In this document: piece after piece, positions 1-10,739 of the stretch
Layout: the number at the start of each line of letters is the position of its first letter
Numbering within the stretch: the first letter of the stretch is position 1
NCBI RefSeq assembly: GCF_026151205.1
Contig: NC_087076.1
Coordinates: 1,993,692 to 2,057,691, forward strand
DNA: 64,000 nucleotides
Source of the DNA: Bolinopsis microptera
Taxonomy: Eukaryota > Ctenophora > Tentaculata > Lobata > Bolinopsidae
Direction of reading: 5' to 3'
The notes under the pieces: generated by a model
Seen by the model: only the letters and a program-made list of their open reading frames with translations
The model's database searches: none
Told to the model about the DNA's origin: nothing
Made by a program: the position numbers and the translations under genes

Positions 1-291
1 GGACAATATCACGCAAATGAACAGACTTTATCACGCACACGGGGACAATATCACGCAAATGAACAGACTTTATCACGCACACGGGGACAATATCACGCAA
101 ATAAACAGAGTTGATTACGCACACAGGGACAATGTCACGCAAATGAACAGACTTTATCATGCACACAGGGACAATATCACGCAAATGAACAGACTTTATC
201 ACGCACACAGGGACAATATCACGCAAATGAACAGACTTTATCACGCACAAAGGGACAATATCACGCAAATGAACAGACTTTATCAAGCAAA
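1..291. repeat. 42-bp minisatellite, about 7 copies, cut by window edge
   Basis: Tandem units contain the motif AACAGACTTTATCACGCA followed by GGGACAATATCACGCAAATG. The unit length is 42 bp, a multiple of three, so all copies stay open in one plus-strand frame and give a 14-residue peptide repeat. No start context, splice site or domain supports this as a gene. The array probably continues to the left of the window. Confidence 0.9.
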
Positions 292-398
292 TAACGTACT
301 CCTACACGAACAGTTATAAGATAACACAATATGACCTTGTTTTAATTATTATCAATTTAAAACGAAAAGTGCTGCAGTCTTTTAAATCTAAAACTGAC

Positions 399-1321
399 CT
401 GAACACTGAAGACGGCAATGCTTGAGATCTTGTTAGTATTCCTTCATGAGGTTCAGGAGAGATGTGCGGGGGATCTTTATTAGCAGGCTTTCCTGGACCA
501 CGATTTAGCTGACAGGGTTCTCCTGAGAAAATAAAATAATCAATACGCGTTTTGCATTTAATTCTATGTTTGCAACTGTCAGACAGCGACAGGATGCACA
601 AATATGTAATTTTCATAAATTAAATTTAAAGGACAAAAGGCACCTGTAAAATTTTGAGTCAGTATATTTTTAAATGCCTTAATTGGTAATCAGAATCCAG
701 TAAGAAGATGGTGGCTTAGTAAATACGTTGCATAAACTTTATACAAAAAGCACATAGACCGTACCTGAGTCAATCGATTCTTGGTAGCGCCGTTTGCACC
801 GTTGAAGTTTACTTATGGAGCTGAATTCCTGATAACAGATGCGATGATACCAGCCAGATAGCAGGTCAATAGCAGTTTTGCCAGATTTTAGGAGAATTTG
901 GCACGTCTCCAGTACCTTTTGGTCTCCCCAAGATGCTCGATCATGGACATTCTTAAGAAGCTTGTCGATAATTTCGACACTGCTTGGGCAACCTAGAAAC
1001 AAACACAATTAACTTATACATATAGTAAGAGGACATAAATTAGACCATGTACGATGTTTACACTGCAATATCGATATTCGGTACTGCACATTTGAAAGAC
1101 AAAACTGGACGATTACATAGCAAATGTTGTTGCTGATATTAATTCCTGCAACTAGTTATTCGTATACAAAAGTTTTGAAAAAACAAAGCGGGATATATAT
1201 AGCAATTTAAACTTACTTTTTGTTTGGTTGCCATGCACCTCTTGGCAAAGAATGCAGTTATCTAGTGTAAAGTCGACCCGACGACGTTTCAATTTAGACA
1301 AGATCATGTAATAGCAATACT
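399..1321 (-). CDS. Unrecognised spliced gene, three internal exons (partial), Cys/His-rich domain
   Basis: Three minus-strand exons fit together. Exon 1217-1321 follows TTTCAG and ends at AAAAA|GTAAGT. Exon 765-992 follows TTTCTAG and ends at CAG|GTACGG. Exon 399-522 follows TCTCAG and ends at AG|GTCAGT. The phase between the last two agrees. The peptide has CILCQEVHG, then about 60 residues later WYHRICYQEF, a CxxC ... YHxxCY arrangement like that of uncharacterised proteins common in cnidarian and mollusc genomes, often near mobile DNA. That resemblance is from memory and the function is unknown. The first exon lies above 1321 and was not found. The gene may continue below position 399 or beyond the window. 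It could be a captured transposon gene rather than a host gene. Confidence 0.5.
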
Positions 1322-1324
1322 CTG

Positions 1325-2100
1325 AAAGTGAGGACGGTTAAATTAAATTTAAAAACTTACAAAAGTAAAAAGTAAGTTATATTATTAGATTGAATTCGAA
1401 TTTCTGACAATTTCTTTGTGCACAAATATTCATGGCATTATAAAAAGTTGAAAAAAGAGCACACGTACCGATTGCAGTTCAAAACGAAAAATGTGAGAGA
1501 TCTTCGTCTATCGGGCATCCCTGGGGAAGGCAGGGCGGGCCTACGCCCCATACACCTCGAGTTTAAGTCTTCCTCCACAGAGCATTCCGATAGTATGAGC
1601 CCAGCAAGTTAGAGATCATCTTATCCCATCGTGCATACACAAATATATGTGTAATATATATGCATATATGCAGCGTGGGAATGCCAGGGACTGTCTTTTG
1701 CTTAATGTCTAATTGTTTACCAGACTTTGTGAAACCAGTTAACTTTAGTATTTGAACATTGTAATTAAGTTCTTGAGACTGAATAATTAAACAAAACGCT
1801 AAATATGGAAATATGTATTCGCAAAGTACTCATGTAACTGCACCCATTTTATCATAATTTGTTTCATTCTAATCTAGATAATATCAGAGAACGCGTTTCC
1901 TGAGCACATTGGCTTTAAACAGATAGTTGCAACGTGTTTCTCGAGTCTTAAAACCCCTAGTTTGATATATAGCATGACAAATTCGACCAAAATTATCAAA
2001 AACTCTGATTTTCACTACACGCGAGACCCTCAAAATGGGCGTGGCAAAAAAAGGGTGTGGCGGCGAGATACAAAATTGGCAACAAGTCTAATTATGTTCG
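1325..2100. other. Non-coding stretch, nothing recognised
   Basis: AT-rich sequence without a convincing exon. An open frame at 1418-1612 has no domain, no splice signals and no family resemblance, and I do not call it a gene. It may hold the promoter or first exon of the minus-strand gene to its left. Confidence 0.4.
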
Positions 2101-2108
2101 TAAGGGTC

Positions 2109-2790
2109 TTAACTACCATATTCCGTTGAGAAATCGTTGTGAACAAACCGATCCAACGGAACCCTTAAATCGACCACTTTTCCCCCTACAGAGTCAGGGG
2201 AAAGTTCAATAAGAGTGAATATAGGGTGATGGTGGGAGATCTTGTCAGATATCACACCAGAAATAAGGGATTGATCTACGACATTGGTATGGATATTGTC
2301 AATACAGGTCCTGGAACAGCCAGGCATTTGGTGAGTTGGTACTGATATGGTTGGTATGAAGCCGTTGTTGAATATTATTTCTTGGAATTTGTCCTCTGAT
2401 GGAGATGGGTCGTTCAAAATGTTAACATTGAAATCACCAAGAATATATACTTTTTTGCCATTCAGTTTTGAGAGAATACATTCATACGCTTTGTTGAACA
2501 TCTCAAGTGATGCGTTTGGGGGACGGTATATAACCCCTACGACAGTTGGATCTTGCAAGCTAGTGATAGATACAAACAGTGATTCTATGTGTTCATTACA
2601 GAGAGATAAGTCAGTGATTTTGTTAAAGTTAAGGGAATCGTGTAGGTAAAGACACACTCCTGACCCTTTACCCTTGAACTGGTTTTTCTCTTGGCAAAAG
2701 TAGCGTGATTGGTAACAGGAGGAGTATCCGTTAAGCTGATACAGAGTTCCATTTTCGGGATTAGTGTTTGTTTCTGCAAGGCCGATAACA
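2109..2790 (-). mobile_element. LINE fragment: apurinic-type endonuclease domain (broken)
   Basis: The minus-strand reading shows signature blocks of the exonuclease-endonuclease-phosphatase fold found at the N-terminus of CR1/Jockey-type LINE ORF2: VVGVIYRPPN, then YILGDFNVNIL, then TCIDNIHTN, then SHHHPIF near the end, where active families usually have SDHxP. The upstream part of the domain is in another frame, overlapping around 2585-2779, so the copy is frameshifted. No reverse transcriptase follows in the correct position. It is a dead, truncated insertion. Confidence 0.8.
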
Positions 2791-2791
2791 G

Positions 2792-3018
2792 AGAAGGAGG
2801 AGGACTGAGGAGGACTGAGGAGGAAGAGGAGGATGATGAAGAGGAGGAGGACTCAGGAGGAGGAGAAGGAGGACTGTAGAGGAGGAGGACTGTTGAGGAC
2901 TGATGAGGAGAACTGAGGACGACTAGGAGGAGGACTGAGGAGGGGAGGAGGACGAGAACTGAGGAAGATCAGGAAGACCCAGGAGGAGGAGGAGGAAGAG
3001 TAGGAGGAGGAAGCATCT
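2792..3018. repeat. GGA-rich low-complexity tract
   Basis: Purine-only stretch built from GAGGAGGAC and GAGGAAGAG motifs on the plus strand. It directly abuts the LINE endonuclease fragment. Such asymmetric purine tracts can form triplex DNA; nothing else is indicated. Confidence 0.9.
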
Positions 3019-3135
3019 AAAATCTAAATGTTATTTCCATTTTTGTTATTTTTGTCTATTTTTGTCTATTTTTGTCCGTTTTAGTCCGCTCTATTTTTTG
3101 TCCGTTTTGAAAATATAGGGTACCGAACGGACAAA

Positions 3136-3310
3136 AAATATGACCCCCCCTCCCTAATGTCCCCAATGTGTCCAATGTCCCCAATGTCTCCAAAAACTGT
3201 GTCTCCAATGTCCCCAATGTCTCCAATGTCTCCAAAAGCGGTGTCTCCAATGTCTCCAATGTCTTTCTCTTTTTCGAAAAGATAAGGTGCGGGAGACATT
3301 GGAGACATGT
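3136..3310. repeat. Degenerate CCAATGTCT tandem repeat
   Basis: Short units of 6 and 9 bp (CCAATGTCC, CCAATGTCT, CCAAAAACTGTGT) alternate. The array stays open in several frames on both strands because of its composition. The flanking sequence on the left is a TTTTGTCTATTTTTGTC repeat. There is no evidence of a protein. Confidence 0.8.
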
Positions 3311-3483
3311 CATCCCCCCCCCTGATGACAATGTTTATTTCAAGATTACCACTATTGTGAACTCAATAAATGTAGTTATCACTTCTTTATCCTTGTATCA
3401 GTGTATCCCTATATCCTATCAGGTACAGTTACTATAAAATGCCATAGCCAAAGCTGTTGAAAAGCAATATAAACATTACCATC

Positions 3484-3745
3484 TTGAGGATGAACTGATC
3501 AATCTTTACTGGTTGAATATAGAGAAGAGGATTGCATTCAAAATCTTACTGCTATCTCACAAATTCTTACTAGGATTGGCTCCAACTTATCCGTTCAGAT
3601 TTACGTTTGGTGTGGGTAGCTTCTCTGTAGTAGCTTCTAAGATGTACAATCAATTTGATCAATCTTTGGAATCGTTAAAGCTCTTCTAAAAACTGTTCTA
3701 TTTAAACTGTCCCTTCATGAAATTGTGAAACTTTATCGAAAAACC
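3484..3745 (+). mobile_element. LINE 3'-end fragment (CR1/L2-like RT C-terminus)
   Basis: The plus-strand reading gives LINLYWLNIEKRIAFKILLL then SHKFLLGLAPTYPF and, further on, KMYNQFDQSLESLK. This is the conserved tail after the reverse-transcriptase domain of CR1/L2-type LINEs (consensus like LHWLPIxxRIxFKILLLxxKxLxGLAPxYL). It contains a stop before the expected end and lacks the RT core. It is a truncated, inactive remnant. Confidence 0.7.
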
Positions 3746-3919
3746 ATTCAAGTCATATATGGTATAAGACCTTCAATTTAAAAAACATAACCTTATTGAA
3801 TATTTCGAAATGGCCACAGCACACACATAGTTAGTAATCAGATTACACATCAAAAAGATAACCAAATAGGGCGAAAAGGAGTTTCGAAATGCAACAACAA
3901 CACTAAGAAACATCCAAGG

Positions 3920-4207
3920 CAGTGGCGTAACGTTGCCTGTTGGCGCCCCCCTGCCGAAAAGGCGCCCCCCTGTTGGCGCCCCCTCCCCTTTTGGTGCCCC
4001 TCCCTAAAATTGAACAAATTAGGTGATTTTAGAGGATACGCAGATAAAATCTCTAAAAAAGTGTGTATCTAGAGCAAAACGCGCAGTTTTGCTAGTACTT
4101 TAGTTAAGTTTTCGAAATTGTCCCACATTCAAACGACGATTTGGCGCCCCCCTAAGACGGCGCCCCCCTGCACAGCAGGGTCAGCAGGGCCCTTCGTTAC
4201 GCCACTG
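3920..4207. mobile_element. hAT-type MITE, 288 bp, 8-bp target duplication ATCCAAGG
   Basis: The ends are perfect inverted repeats, CAGTGGCGTAACG and CGTTACGCCACTG. The 8 bases ATCCAAGG occur directly before (3912-3919) and after (4208-4215) the element. An 8-bp duplication plus a CAGTGGCGTA-type terminus is typical of hAT transposons. The interior is non-coding and rich in GGCGCCCCCC runs. It therefore depends on a transposase made elsewhere. Confidence 0.9.
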
Positions 4208-4247
4208 ATCCAAGGTATTCTTGTGAAATTATGATAGTATTTGCTTT

Positions 4248-5126
4248 AGCGCTCGATTTTCATACTACGGTGTAAATTTTCGAAAATATGCGCGGCGCAC
4301 CTAAAATTTTGGTTCCATTTAAAATGAATTTGTTGGTCCAAATTATATTTAATATATTTGAATTAATTGTTATTATATTGCAAGATATATCGTTAAAAAT
4401 TCCAAAATATAGCACATAAGTACCAAAAATGAAGTGCGCGCAAAAAATTTTGACCACTTTTTGGGGATGATTTGACCATAGTTAATGGTCTGGCCAAGCG
4501 CGCGCTACTTCGTAGCACTTGCCATCTTACTGGGCCGCGCTCAGCCTGTCATTCCGCCTAATCTCTATTCGTTTGTAGACATGATAGCCTGAGGTCCCCA
4601 GGTAAACACCATCTTGTGCGGATGTGTTTTAACTATCTCCATGCAAATTTTGCCGACATGCCAACAAAATTAACTTGCTCAAAATATCAAAAAACATTTT
4701 ATCACGTGGTTGTAGCGCGATGCGTTACTGTGCCGCGCCGCGCACTCAATGAGGCTTCTCACAGCGACATCGGCGAGATGCGCTACTGTGCCGCGCCGAG
4801 CTGCCATGAATTGACATCGTAAATTAAATCACGCGGTGACCCCCACGGTCGCTTCACTGTAGATGGTAGAGTTTCGACGATACAGGGGAGCCGCGCACTC
4901 GTGCGCGGCAAGTCATACAACGTATGACAAAAAAAAGGATTTTGGTCTATTTTTGGCCCAAAAATCTTTTTTTTGTGATTTTACCCGGGGAAACTGAGCC
5001 CAATTATCTCGAAATTACTTTAAATCGATTCTACGGTCCAAAAAACGTCTATATTTTACAGTAAGTTGTATATGGGGTCCCTAGCGTATCGAGCAGAAAA
5101 TGCCATAAGAGCCTCTACTAGTATAG
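4248..5126 (-). mobile_element. Unclassified dispersed repeat (copy 1)
   Basis: One end, read on the minus strand from 5126, begins TAGTAGAGGCTCTTA and continues past GACCGTAGAATCGATT. The same two blocks in the same order open the repeat at 29964. The other end, GCGCTCGATTTT at 4250, is matched by AAAATCGAGCGC near 30481. A micro-MITE is inserted at about 4527-4604. Non-coding. The class is not known; no clear target duplication was found. Confidence 0.5.
4527..4604 (+). mobile_element. Micro-MITE (TTACTGGGCC family), copy 1
   Basis: About 78 bp running from TTACTGGGCCGCGCTCAGCC to GCCTGAGGTCCCCAGGTAA. The ends are imperfect inverted repeats (TTACTGGG against TTACCTGGGG). Closely similar copies occur at 42679-42759 and, inverted, at 48360-48434. 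More diverged ones lie at 11580-11684 and 11225-11300. Confidence 0.7.
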
Positions 5127-5927
5127 TAGGTAACAACTGTTGTCCTACATTTTTTAAGCAGTCGTTATCAGTATCAAAATATAGGCTATAGAAATAAACC
5201 AACTAATTACTAATAGTAAGATAAAGTTTAACTAGATAACTAGTGACTACTTACTCGTTGTTAAGTTAACGATGGAGGTTAAAACTGTAGTCACACTCTC
5301 TCACAGAATACCCAACAAACTTGTGAATTTGTTAGTCAAATATAATTACCTTTCGGCAAAATATCCTTACACATTGTAGGTAACAACTGTTGTTACCAGT
5401 ATCAAAATATTTTAAATGTTATTTTAATTAATTCAATCATGAATGATTAACACATTTTGTACAACAGTGCAAATCCTATCAGAGAATGACGCTATATCTA
5501 ACGTAGAAATAGAATGTTGAATAATTTCCATCAGGTGGTCTCAAACATATCAATCATTTGAATTGAAATCAAATATTGGAAGTTCATGAGGACGAGTCAC
5601 TTTAGAGTCAGTATGTACGTATACATATATAAGTATTATTAGTACGATAATTGTTAGAAATCAATGCTGGCAGATGAATAACGAAAAATGTTAAAATAAG
5701 TTTGCGAAGTGCAATTGTTCCGGGTGAGCTGTTCCAGTAATCTAATTCTAACTCTCTGTGTTGTTGTTACACGCAGAGTCCTCGTGAGTTTCCTTGAAAT
5801 GTTTAATAATACCTGACGTCATTTCTACCCCCAGAAAATGTCCTGAAAATAATAGTGAATAGATTACTTTAGTTTAATTTAAATCTTAGCTGGTAGTCTT
5901 TATTATCTTATAATAGACAAAAGTGCC

Positions 5928-6190
5928 GCCACGATGTCACGACAATGTCACGAGAGTGTCACGACAGTGCCATGACAGTGTCACGACAGTTTCACGACAG
6001 TTTCACGACAGTTTCACGACAGTGCCGCCACAGTGCCACGACAGTGCCACGACAGTGCCACGACAGTGCCGCCACAGTGTCACGACAGTGCCACGACAGT
6101 GCCATGACAGTGCCGCCACAGTGCCACGATAGTGCTGCCACAATGCCACGACAGTGCCGCCACAGTGTCACGACAGTGCTGCCACAATGT
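5928..6190. repeat. 11-bp minisatellite (GTGCCACGACA family), left copy
   Basis: Units of 11 bp mix GTGTCACGACA, GTGCCACGACA and GTGCCGCCACA. Because 11 is not a multiple of three, and the units carry no stop, several frames stay open, which explains long apparent ORFs here. In the intact paralogue the equivalent array lies in the intron between exons 2 and 3. Confidence 0.9.
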
Positions 6191-6197
6191 TACTTAC

Positions 6198-7594
6198 TAA
6201 GCATGCTAGATGAGAACTGCTCAAATGCATCACACTCTGGCTCCTTGTGGTATTGTCTGAAGTGCTCTACCACACCGTCAGTCAAGTTAGTGCCTACAAA
6301 CTTTCCTGAAATATTAGTGGTAATTATTACGGGGAGATTAGAAAATTTATATTTTCCCTGGTTAATTGTGCTGCAAACTAGAAGATGCTTTACCGAAACT
6401 TATAATTCCGACTTGAAAACACAGAGATGAAAGCATTCAAGGTATAAGACAGATAAAACTAACTCACTCAGTGGATCCCAACTGAAGGTGAGCTGCTGAA
6501 ACAGTTCCTCAGTCAGCACTTTGTTGAAATAAGGTGGGGTGTACAGGACATCCCACCTGCTAATATTCACCAACGTTCTGGCGGTCTCCAGCTTGCTTTG
6601 CGTTTCTGCGAGTCTTCTGGAGCAGGCATCCAGTCTTTCTTCCGTCACGTTATGTTGAGATGCCTCCGTCTGTAGGTCACCTTTCACAGCTACTAGCTCA
6701 TCTTGTGTAGATTTGAGCTGTCCAGTTACTACCTCCAGTTTCTCCTCTGTAGAGTTGAGCTGTCCAGTTACTACCTCCAGTTTCTCCTCTGTAGAGTTCA
6801 GTTTTTCAGTTACTTCCTCCAGCGTTCTTTCCATCCTACTCAGTTGTGTCTTTGTTTCATTGTACTGTCCAGTTATCTCTGCTAGCTTATCTTCCAGCGG
6901 TTTCTTCAAACGATCTTCTAATTTCCTCCTCCAATCACACATTGTAATCTCTCTCACATTTCCATTTCTTGATCTGTCCAGAATATCTTCCCAACGAAGA
7001 ACCCTAATTTCTGAGAACTCTTCCAGATCAAAGCAAAGACCCCCTTCTGCTATTTTCTGGATTGATTCAGAGCTCAGAACATCCGAATAAATGTTAAATT
7101 GGGAGATCTGCCCTCCAAAAATGAAACTAGAAGTTTTTAGAATAAGAGAGTCTATTGAAGAACAAGGTCCCTCCCATTGTCAATGCTCTCCCAGATGGAG
7201 TCTGAGCCGTGGCTATTAGATTACCGTCCAGATACAGCTTGCTTGTTCTCGTGGCTAGTGACCAGGTTAAACAGTAACTAAACCACCTATCTACAGGTGT
7301 TGTAAACTTACTTTTCAGGCTATTCAAACCTCCATCTCTTACTACCTGGTTGACTCGCCCATCAGATCCTATATAGATCTCATTGTAACCTGTGTGGTAC
7401 TCAAACACTACCGGATTGGAGGTGGATGTGTCTACACGTTTCATCCACGAACAGAGAGAGAGCGAGTCTCTGAATGGTGCCATGTCAAAGTTAAACCCGA
7501 CGTAGTCGTCACTGGAGGTTCCAAAGTGAAGTGCATTGTAATCGTCGGAGGAAGCAGCTGGTAAAAAAACCAATGCGAGTAACAAGATAAACAT
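6198..7594 (-). pseudogene. Pentraxin-like/coiled-coil secreted protein, left copy: frameshifted and lacking last exon
   Basis: Paralogue of the intact gene at 7830-10697. The start (signal peptide MFILLLALVFLPAASS) and the LamG/pentraxin-like domain are clear. At about 7130 one extra base relative to the intact copy shifts the frame and creates a stop after NRLSYSKNF. The remaining domain and the coiled coil continue in another frame (6464-6957). Exon 2 (6198-6370) keeps its splice sites, ending GCTTA|GTAAGT. No counterpart of the terminal exon is seen below 6198, because the duplication boundary lies at about 5195. The duplication thus probably excluded that exon from the start. Either a pseudogene or, if the extra base is a sequencing error, a gene with a different 3' end. 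Confidence 0.8.
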
Positions 7595-7829
7595 ATCTGC
7601 AGTTCACGGGTAAGAAATTATGCTAATATTATCTAGTCAGGGTATGGAGGCTTCAAAACGAAACTAGGGACTTTCTGGTGCAGGGCTTATTACTCTTAAC
7701 ATGAACTAACATTGAACCACAAAGGTTTTAATGTTAGATAACGTAACAAGGTGGCACAAGTTACTCTTCAGAGTCAGTATTCTCAGACTTGATAGGTTAT
7801 TCCGCATATTGTGTTATCTGTTCGTGTAT

Positions 7830-10697
7830 TCACTTAAAGTTCTGAAACTTTATACGCTCTGGAATCATAGTCCATGGAGCTAGTGGCATGTTATAAACGT
7901 GCAATATGTGATAAATTATGAGGTTCTTATTTAAAACAGATTGGTATAAAATTTCTAATGTGTCCTCAGAAGGCAGTGACTCACACGTAAACACGTGTAG
8001 CAACTGTTGTGACACATAAACTGTTGTTTTAAATAATGATACACAAACTGTGGATATAATAAATTTGGAAAATAGTCGGTGGGGGTCGTTCACACATTTC
8101 GGCTGTTCTTCCTCCACTGTAAGACATTTTACACAAAGTGATAGAAATAAACCAACTAATTAGTAATAGTAAGATTAAGTTTAACTAGATTACTAGTGAC
8201 TACTTACTCGTTGTTATAAACAATGGAGGTTAAAACTGTAGTCACACTCTCTCACAGAATACCCAACAAACTTGTTAAGTTGTTAGTCAAATATAATTAC
8301 CTTTCGGCAAAATATCATTACAAATTGTAGGTAACAACTGTAGTCCTACATTTTTTAAACAGTCGTTACCAGTATCAAAATATTTTAAATGTTATTTTAA
8401 TTAATTCAATCATGAATGATTAACACATTTTGTAAAACAGTGCAAATCCTTATCAGAGAATGACGCTATATCTAACGTAGAATGTTGAATAATTTCCATC
8501 AGATGGTCTCAAAAATATCAACAATTTGAATTGAAATCAAATATTGGAGGTTCATGAGAACGAGTCACTTTAGAGTCAGTATGTACGTATACATATATAA
8601 GCATTATTAGTACGATAATTGTTAGAAATCAATGCTGGCAGATGAATAACGAAAAATGTTGAAATAAGTTTGCGAAGTGCAATTGTTCCGGGTGAGCTGT
8701 TACAGTAATCTAATTCTAACTCTCTGTGTTGTTGTTACACGCAGAGTCCTCGTGAGTTTCCTTGAAATGTTTAATAATACCTGACGTCATTTCTACCCCC
8801 AGAAAATGTCCTGAAAATAATAGTGAATAGTTTTACTCTAGTTTAGTTTAATCTTAGCTGGAGGTCTTTATTATCTCATAATAGACCAGAGTGTCGCCAC
8901 GATGTCACGACAATTTCACGAGTGTCACGATAGTGCCACGACAGTGCCACGACAGTGCCATGACAGTGTCACGACAGTGCCGCCATGATGTCACGACAGT
9001 GTCACGACAGTGTCACGACAGTGTCACGACAGTGTCACGACAGTGTCACGACAGTGCCACGACAGTGTCACGACAGTGCCGCCACAGTGTCACGACAGTG
9101 CCACGACAGTGTCACGATAGTGTCACGACAGTGTCACGACAATGCCGCCACAATGTCACGACAGTGCCACGACAGTGTCACGACAGTGTCACGATAGTGC
9201 CGCCACAGTGCCACGATAGTGCCGCCACAGTGCCACGATAGTGCCGCCACAGTGCCACGATAGTGCTGCCACAATAGTGCTGCCACAATGCCACGACAGT
9301 GCTGCCACAATGTTACTTACTAAGCATGCTAGATGAGAACTGCTCAAATGTATCACACTCGGGCTCCTTGTGGTATTGTCTGAAGTGCTCTACCACACCG
9401 TCAGTCAAGTTAGTGCCTACAAACTTTCCTGAAATATCAGCGGTAACTATTACGGGGAGATTAGAAAATTTATATTTTCCCTGGTAAATTGTGCTGCAAA
9501 ATAGAAGATGCTTTACCGAAACTTGAAAACACAGAGATAAAAGCATTCAAGGTATAAAACATATAAAACTAACTCACTCAGTGGATCCCAACTGGAGGTG
9601 AACTGCTGAAACAGTTCCTCAGTCAGCACTTTGTTGAAATAAGGCGGGGTGTACAGGACATCCCACCTGCTAATATTCACCAACGTTCTGGCGGTCTCCA
9701 GCTTGCTTTGCGTTTCTGCAAGTCTTCTGGAGCAGGCATCCAGTCTTTCTTCCGTCACGTTATGTTGAGATGTCTCCGTCTGTAGGTCACCTTTCACAGC
9801 TACTAGCTCATCTTGTGCAGATTTGAACTGTCCAGTTACTACCTCCAGTTTCTCCTCTGTAGAGTTGAGCTGTCCAGTTACTACCTCCAGTTTCTCCTCT
9901 GTATACTTCAGTTTTCCAGTTACTACCTCCAGCGTTCTTTCCATCTTACTCAGTTGAGTCTTTGTTTCATTGTACTGTCCAGTAATCTCTGCTAACCTCC
10001 TTTGTGATTTCTGACTGGATAATTTCTCTTGTGTACACACCGTAACCTCTCTCACATTTCCATTTCTTGATCTGTCCAGAATAACTTCCCAACGAAGGAC
10101 CCTAATTTCTGAGAACTCTTCCAGATCAAAACAAAGACCCCCTTCTGTTATTTTCTGGATTGATTCAGAGCTCAGAACATCCGAATAAATGTTAAATTGG
10201 GAGATCTGCCCTCCAAAAATGTAACCAGAATTTGTAGAATGAGAGAATCTATTGAAGAACAAGGTCCCTCCCATTGTCAATGCTCTCCCAGATGGTGTCT
10301 GAGCCGTGGCTATTAGATTACCGTCCAGATACAGCTTGCTTGTTCTCGTGGCTAGTGACCAGGTTAAACAGTAACTAAACCACCTTCCTAAAGGTGTTGT
10401 AAACTTACTTTCCAGGCTATTCAAACTTTCATCTCCTACTACCATGTTGACTCGCCCATCAGATCCTATATAGATCTCAGGGCCACTTATGTAGTAGTTA
10501 AACACTACCGGGTAGGAGGCGGATGTGTCTACGCGTTTTATCCACGAACAGAGAGAGAGCGAGTTTCTGAATGGTGCCATGTCAAAGTTAAACCCGACGT
10601 AGTCATTACTGGAGCTTCCAAAGTGAAGTGCATTGTAAATGTAATCGTCGGAGGAAGCAGCTGGTAGACAAGTAAAAGCGAATAACAAAATAAACAT
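7830..10697 (-). CDS. Secreted pentraxin-like (LamG-fold) coiled-coil protein, 3 exons, about 527 aa
   Basis: Exon 1 is 9574-10697, exon 2 is 9321-9493 and exon 3 is 7830-8116; the three joins keep phase. The protein starts with a signal peptide (MFILLFAFTCLPAASS). Residues of about 20-200 form a pentraxin/LamG-like jelly roll, with the signature RWFSYCLTWS, then KLYLDGNLI, then FGGQISQFNIY. Residues of about 225-345 are a heptad-rich coiled coil with near-identical 14-residue blocks (LEVVTGQLNSTEEK). Then comes an unrecognised C-terminal part through VNISRWDVLYTPPYFNKV and exons 2-3. Pentraxin-fold proteins bind ligands on cells or microbes; a role in adhesion or defence here is inference. 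Exon 1 ends in GA|GTTAGT rather than the GTGAGT six bases upstream, chosen because only that keeps the frame. The second intron contains a minisatellite. Confidence 0.75.
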
Positions 10698-10715
10698 ATC
10701 TGCAATTCACGGGTA
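8143..10715. repeat. Tandem duplication unit, right copy
   Basis: Matches 5195-7615. The left boundary falls just after the terminal exon of the secreted-protein gene (exon 3 ends, in plus coordinates, at 8116). This explains why the left copy lacks that exon. Confidence 0.9.
8892..9311. repeat. 11-bp minisatellite (GTGTCACGACA family), right copy
   Basis: Same units as the left copy but about 150 bp longer, with long runs of GTGTCACGACA. It lies in intron 2 of the intact secreted-protein gene, 10 bp from the exon 2 donor at 9321. The length difference between paralogous arrays shows that this array expands or contracts. Confidence 0.9.
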
Positions 10716-10739
10716 AGAAATGATGCTAGTCAGGCCGGT

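Larger units (their letters stand above)
5195..7615. repeat. Tandem duplication unit, left copy
   Basis: This segment matches 8143-10715 almost throughout, from GAAATAAACCAACTAATTA to the sequence just upstream of the start codon of the secreted-protein gene. The offset is about 2.95 kb at the left end and 3.10 kb at the right, the difference coming mainly from minisatellite length. The copies differ by scattered substitutions and small indels, so the duplication is not very recent. Confidence 0.9.

Noticed and set aside
5923-6430. Open frames of 69 and 161 codons with CHDS-type repeats, and similar ones at 8891-9241
   Set aside because: They are products of an 11-bp minisatellite lying in an intron; no start context or domain.
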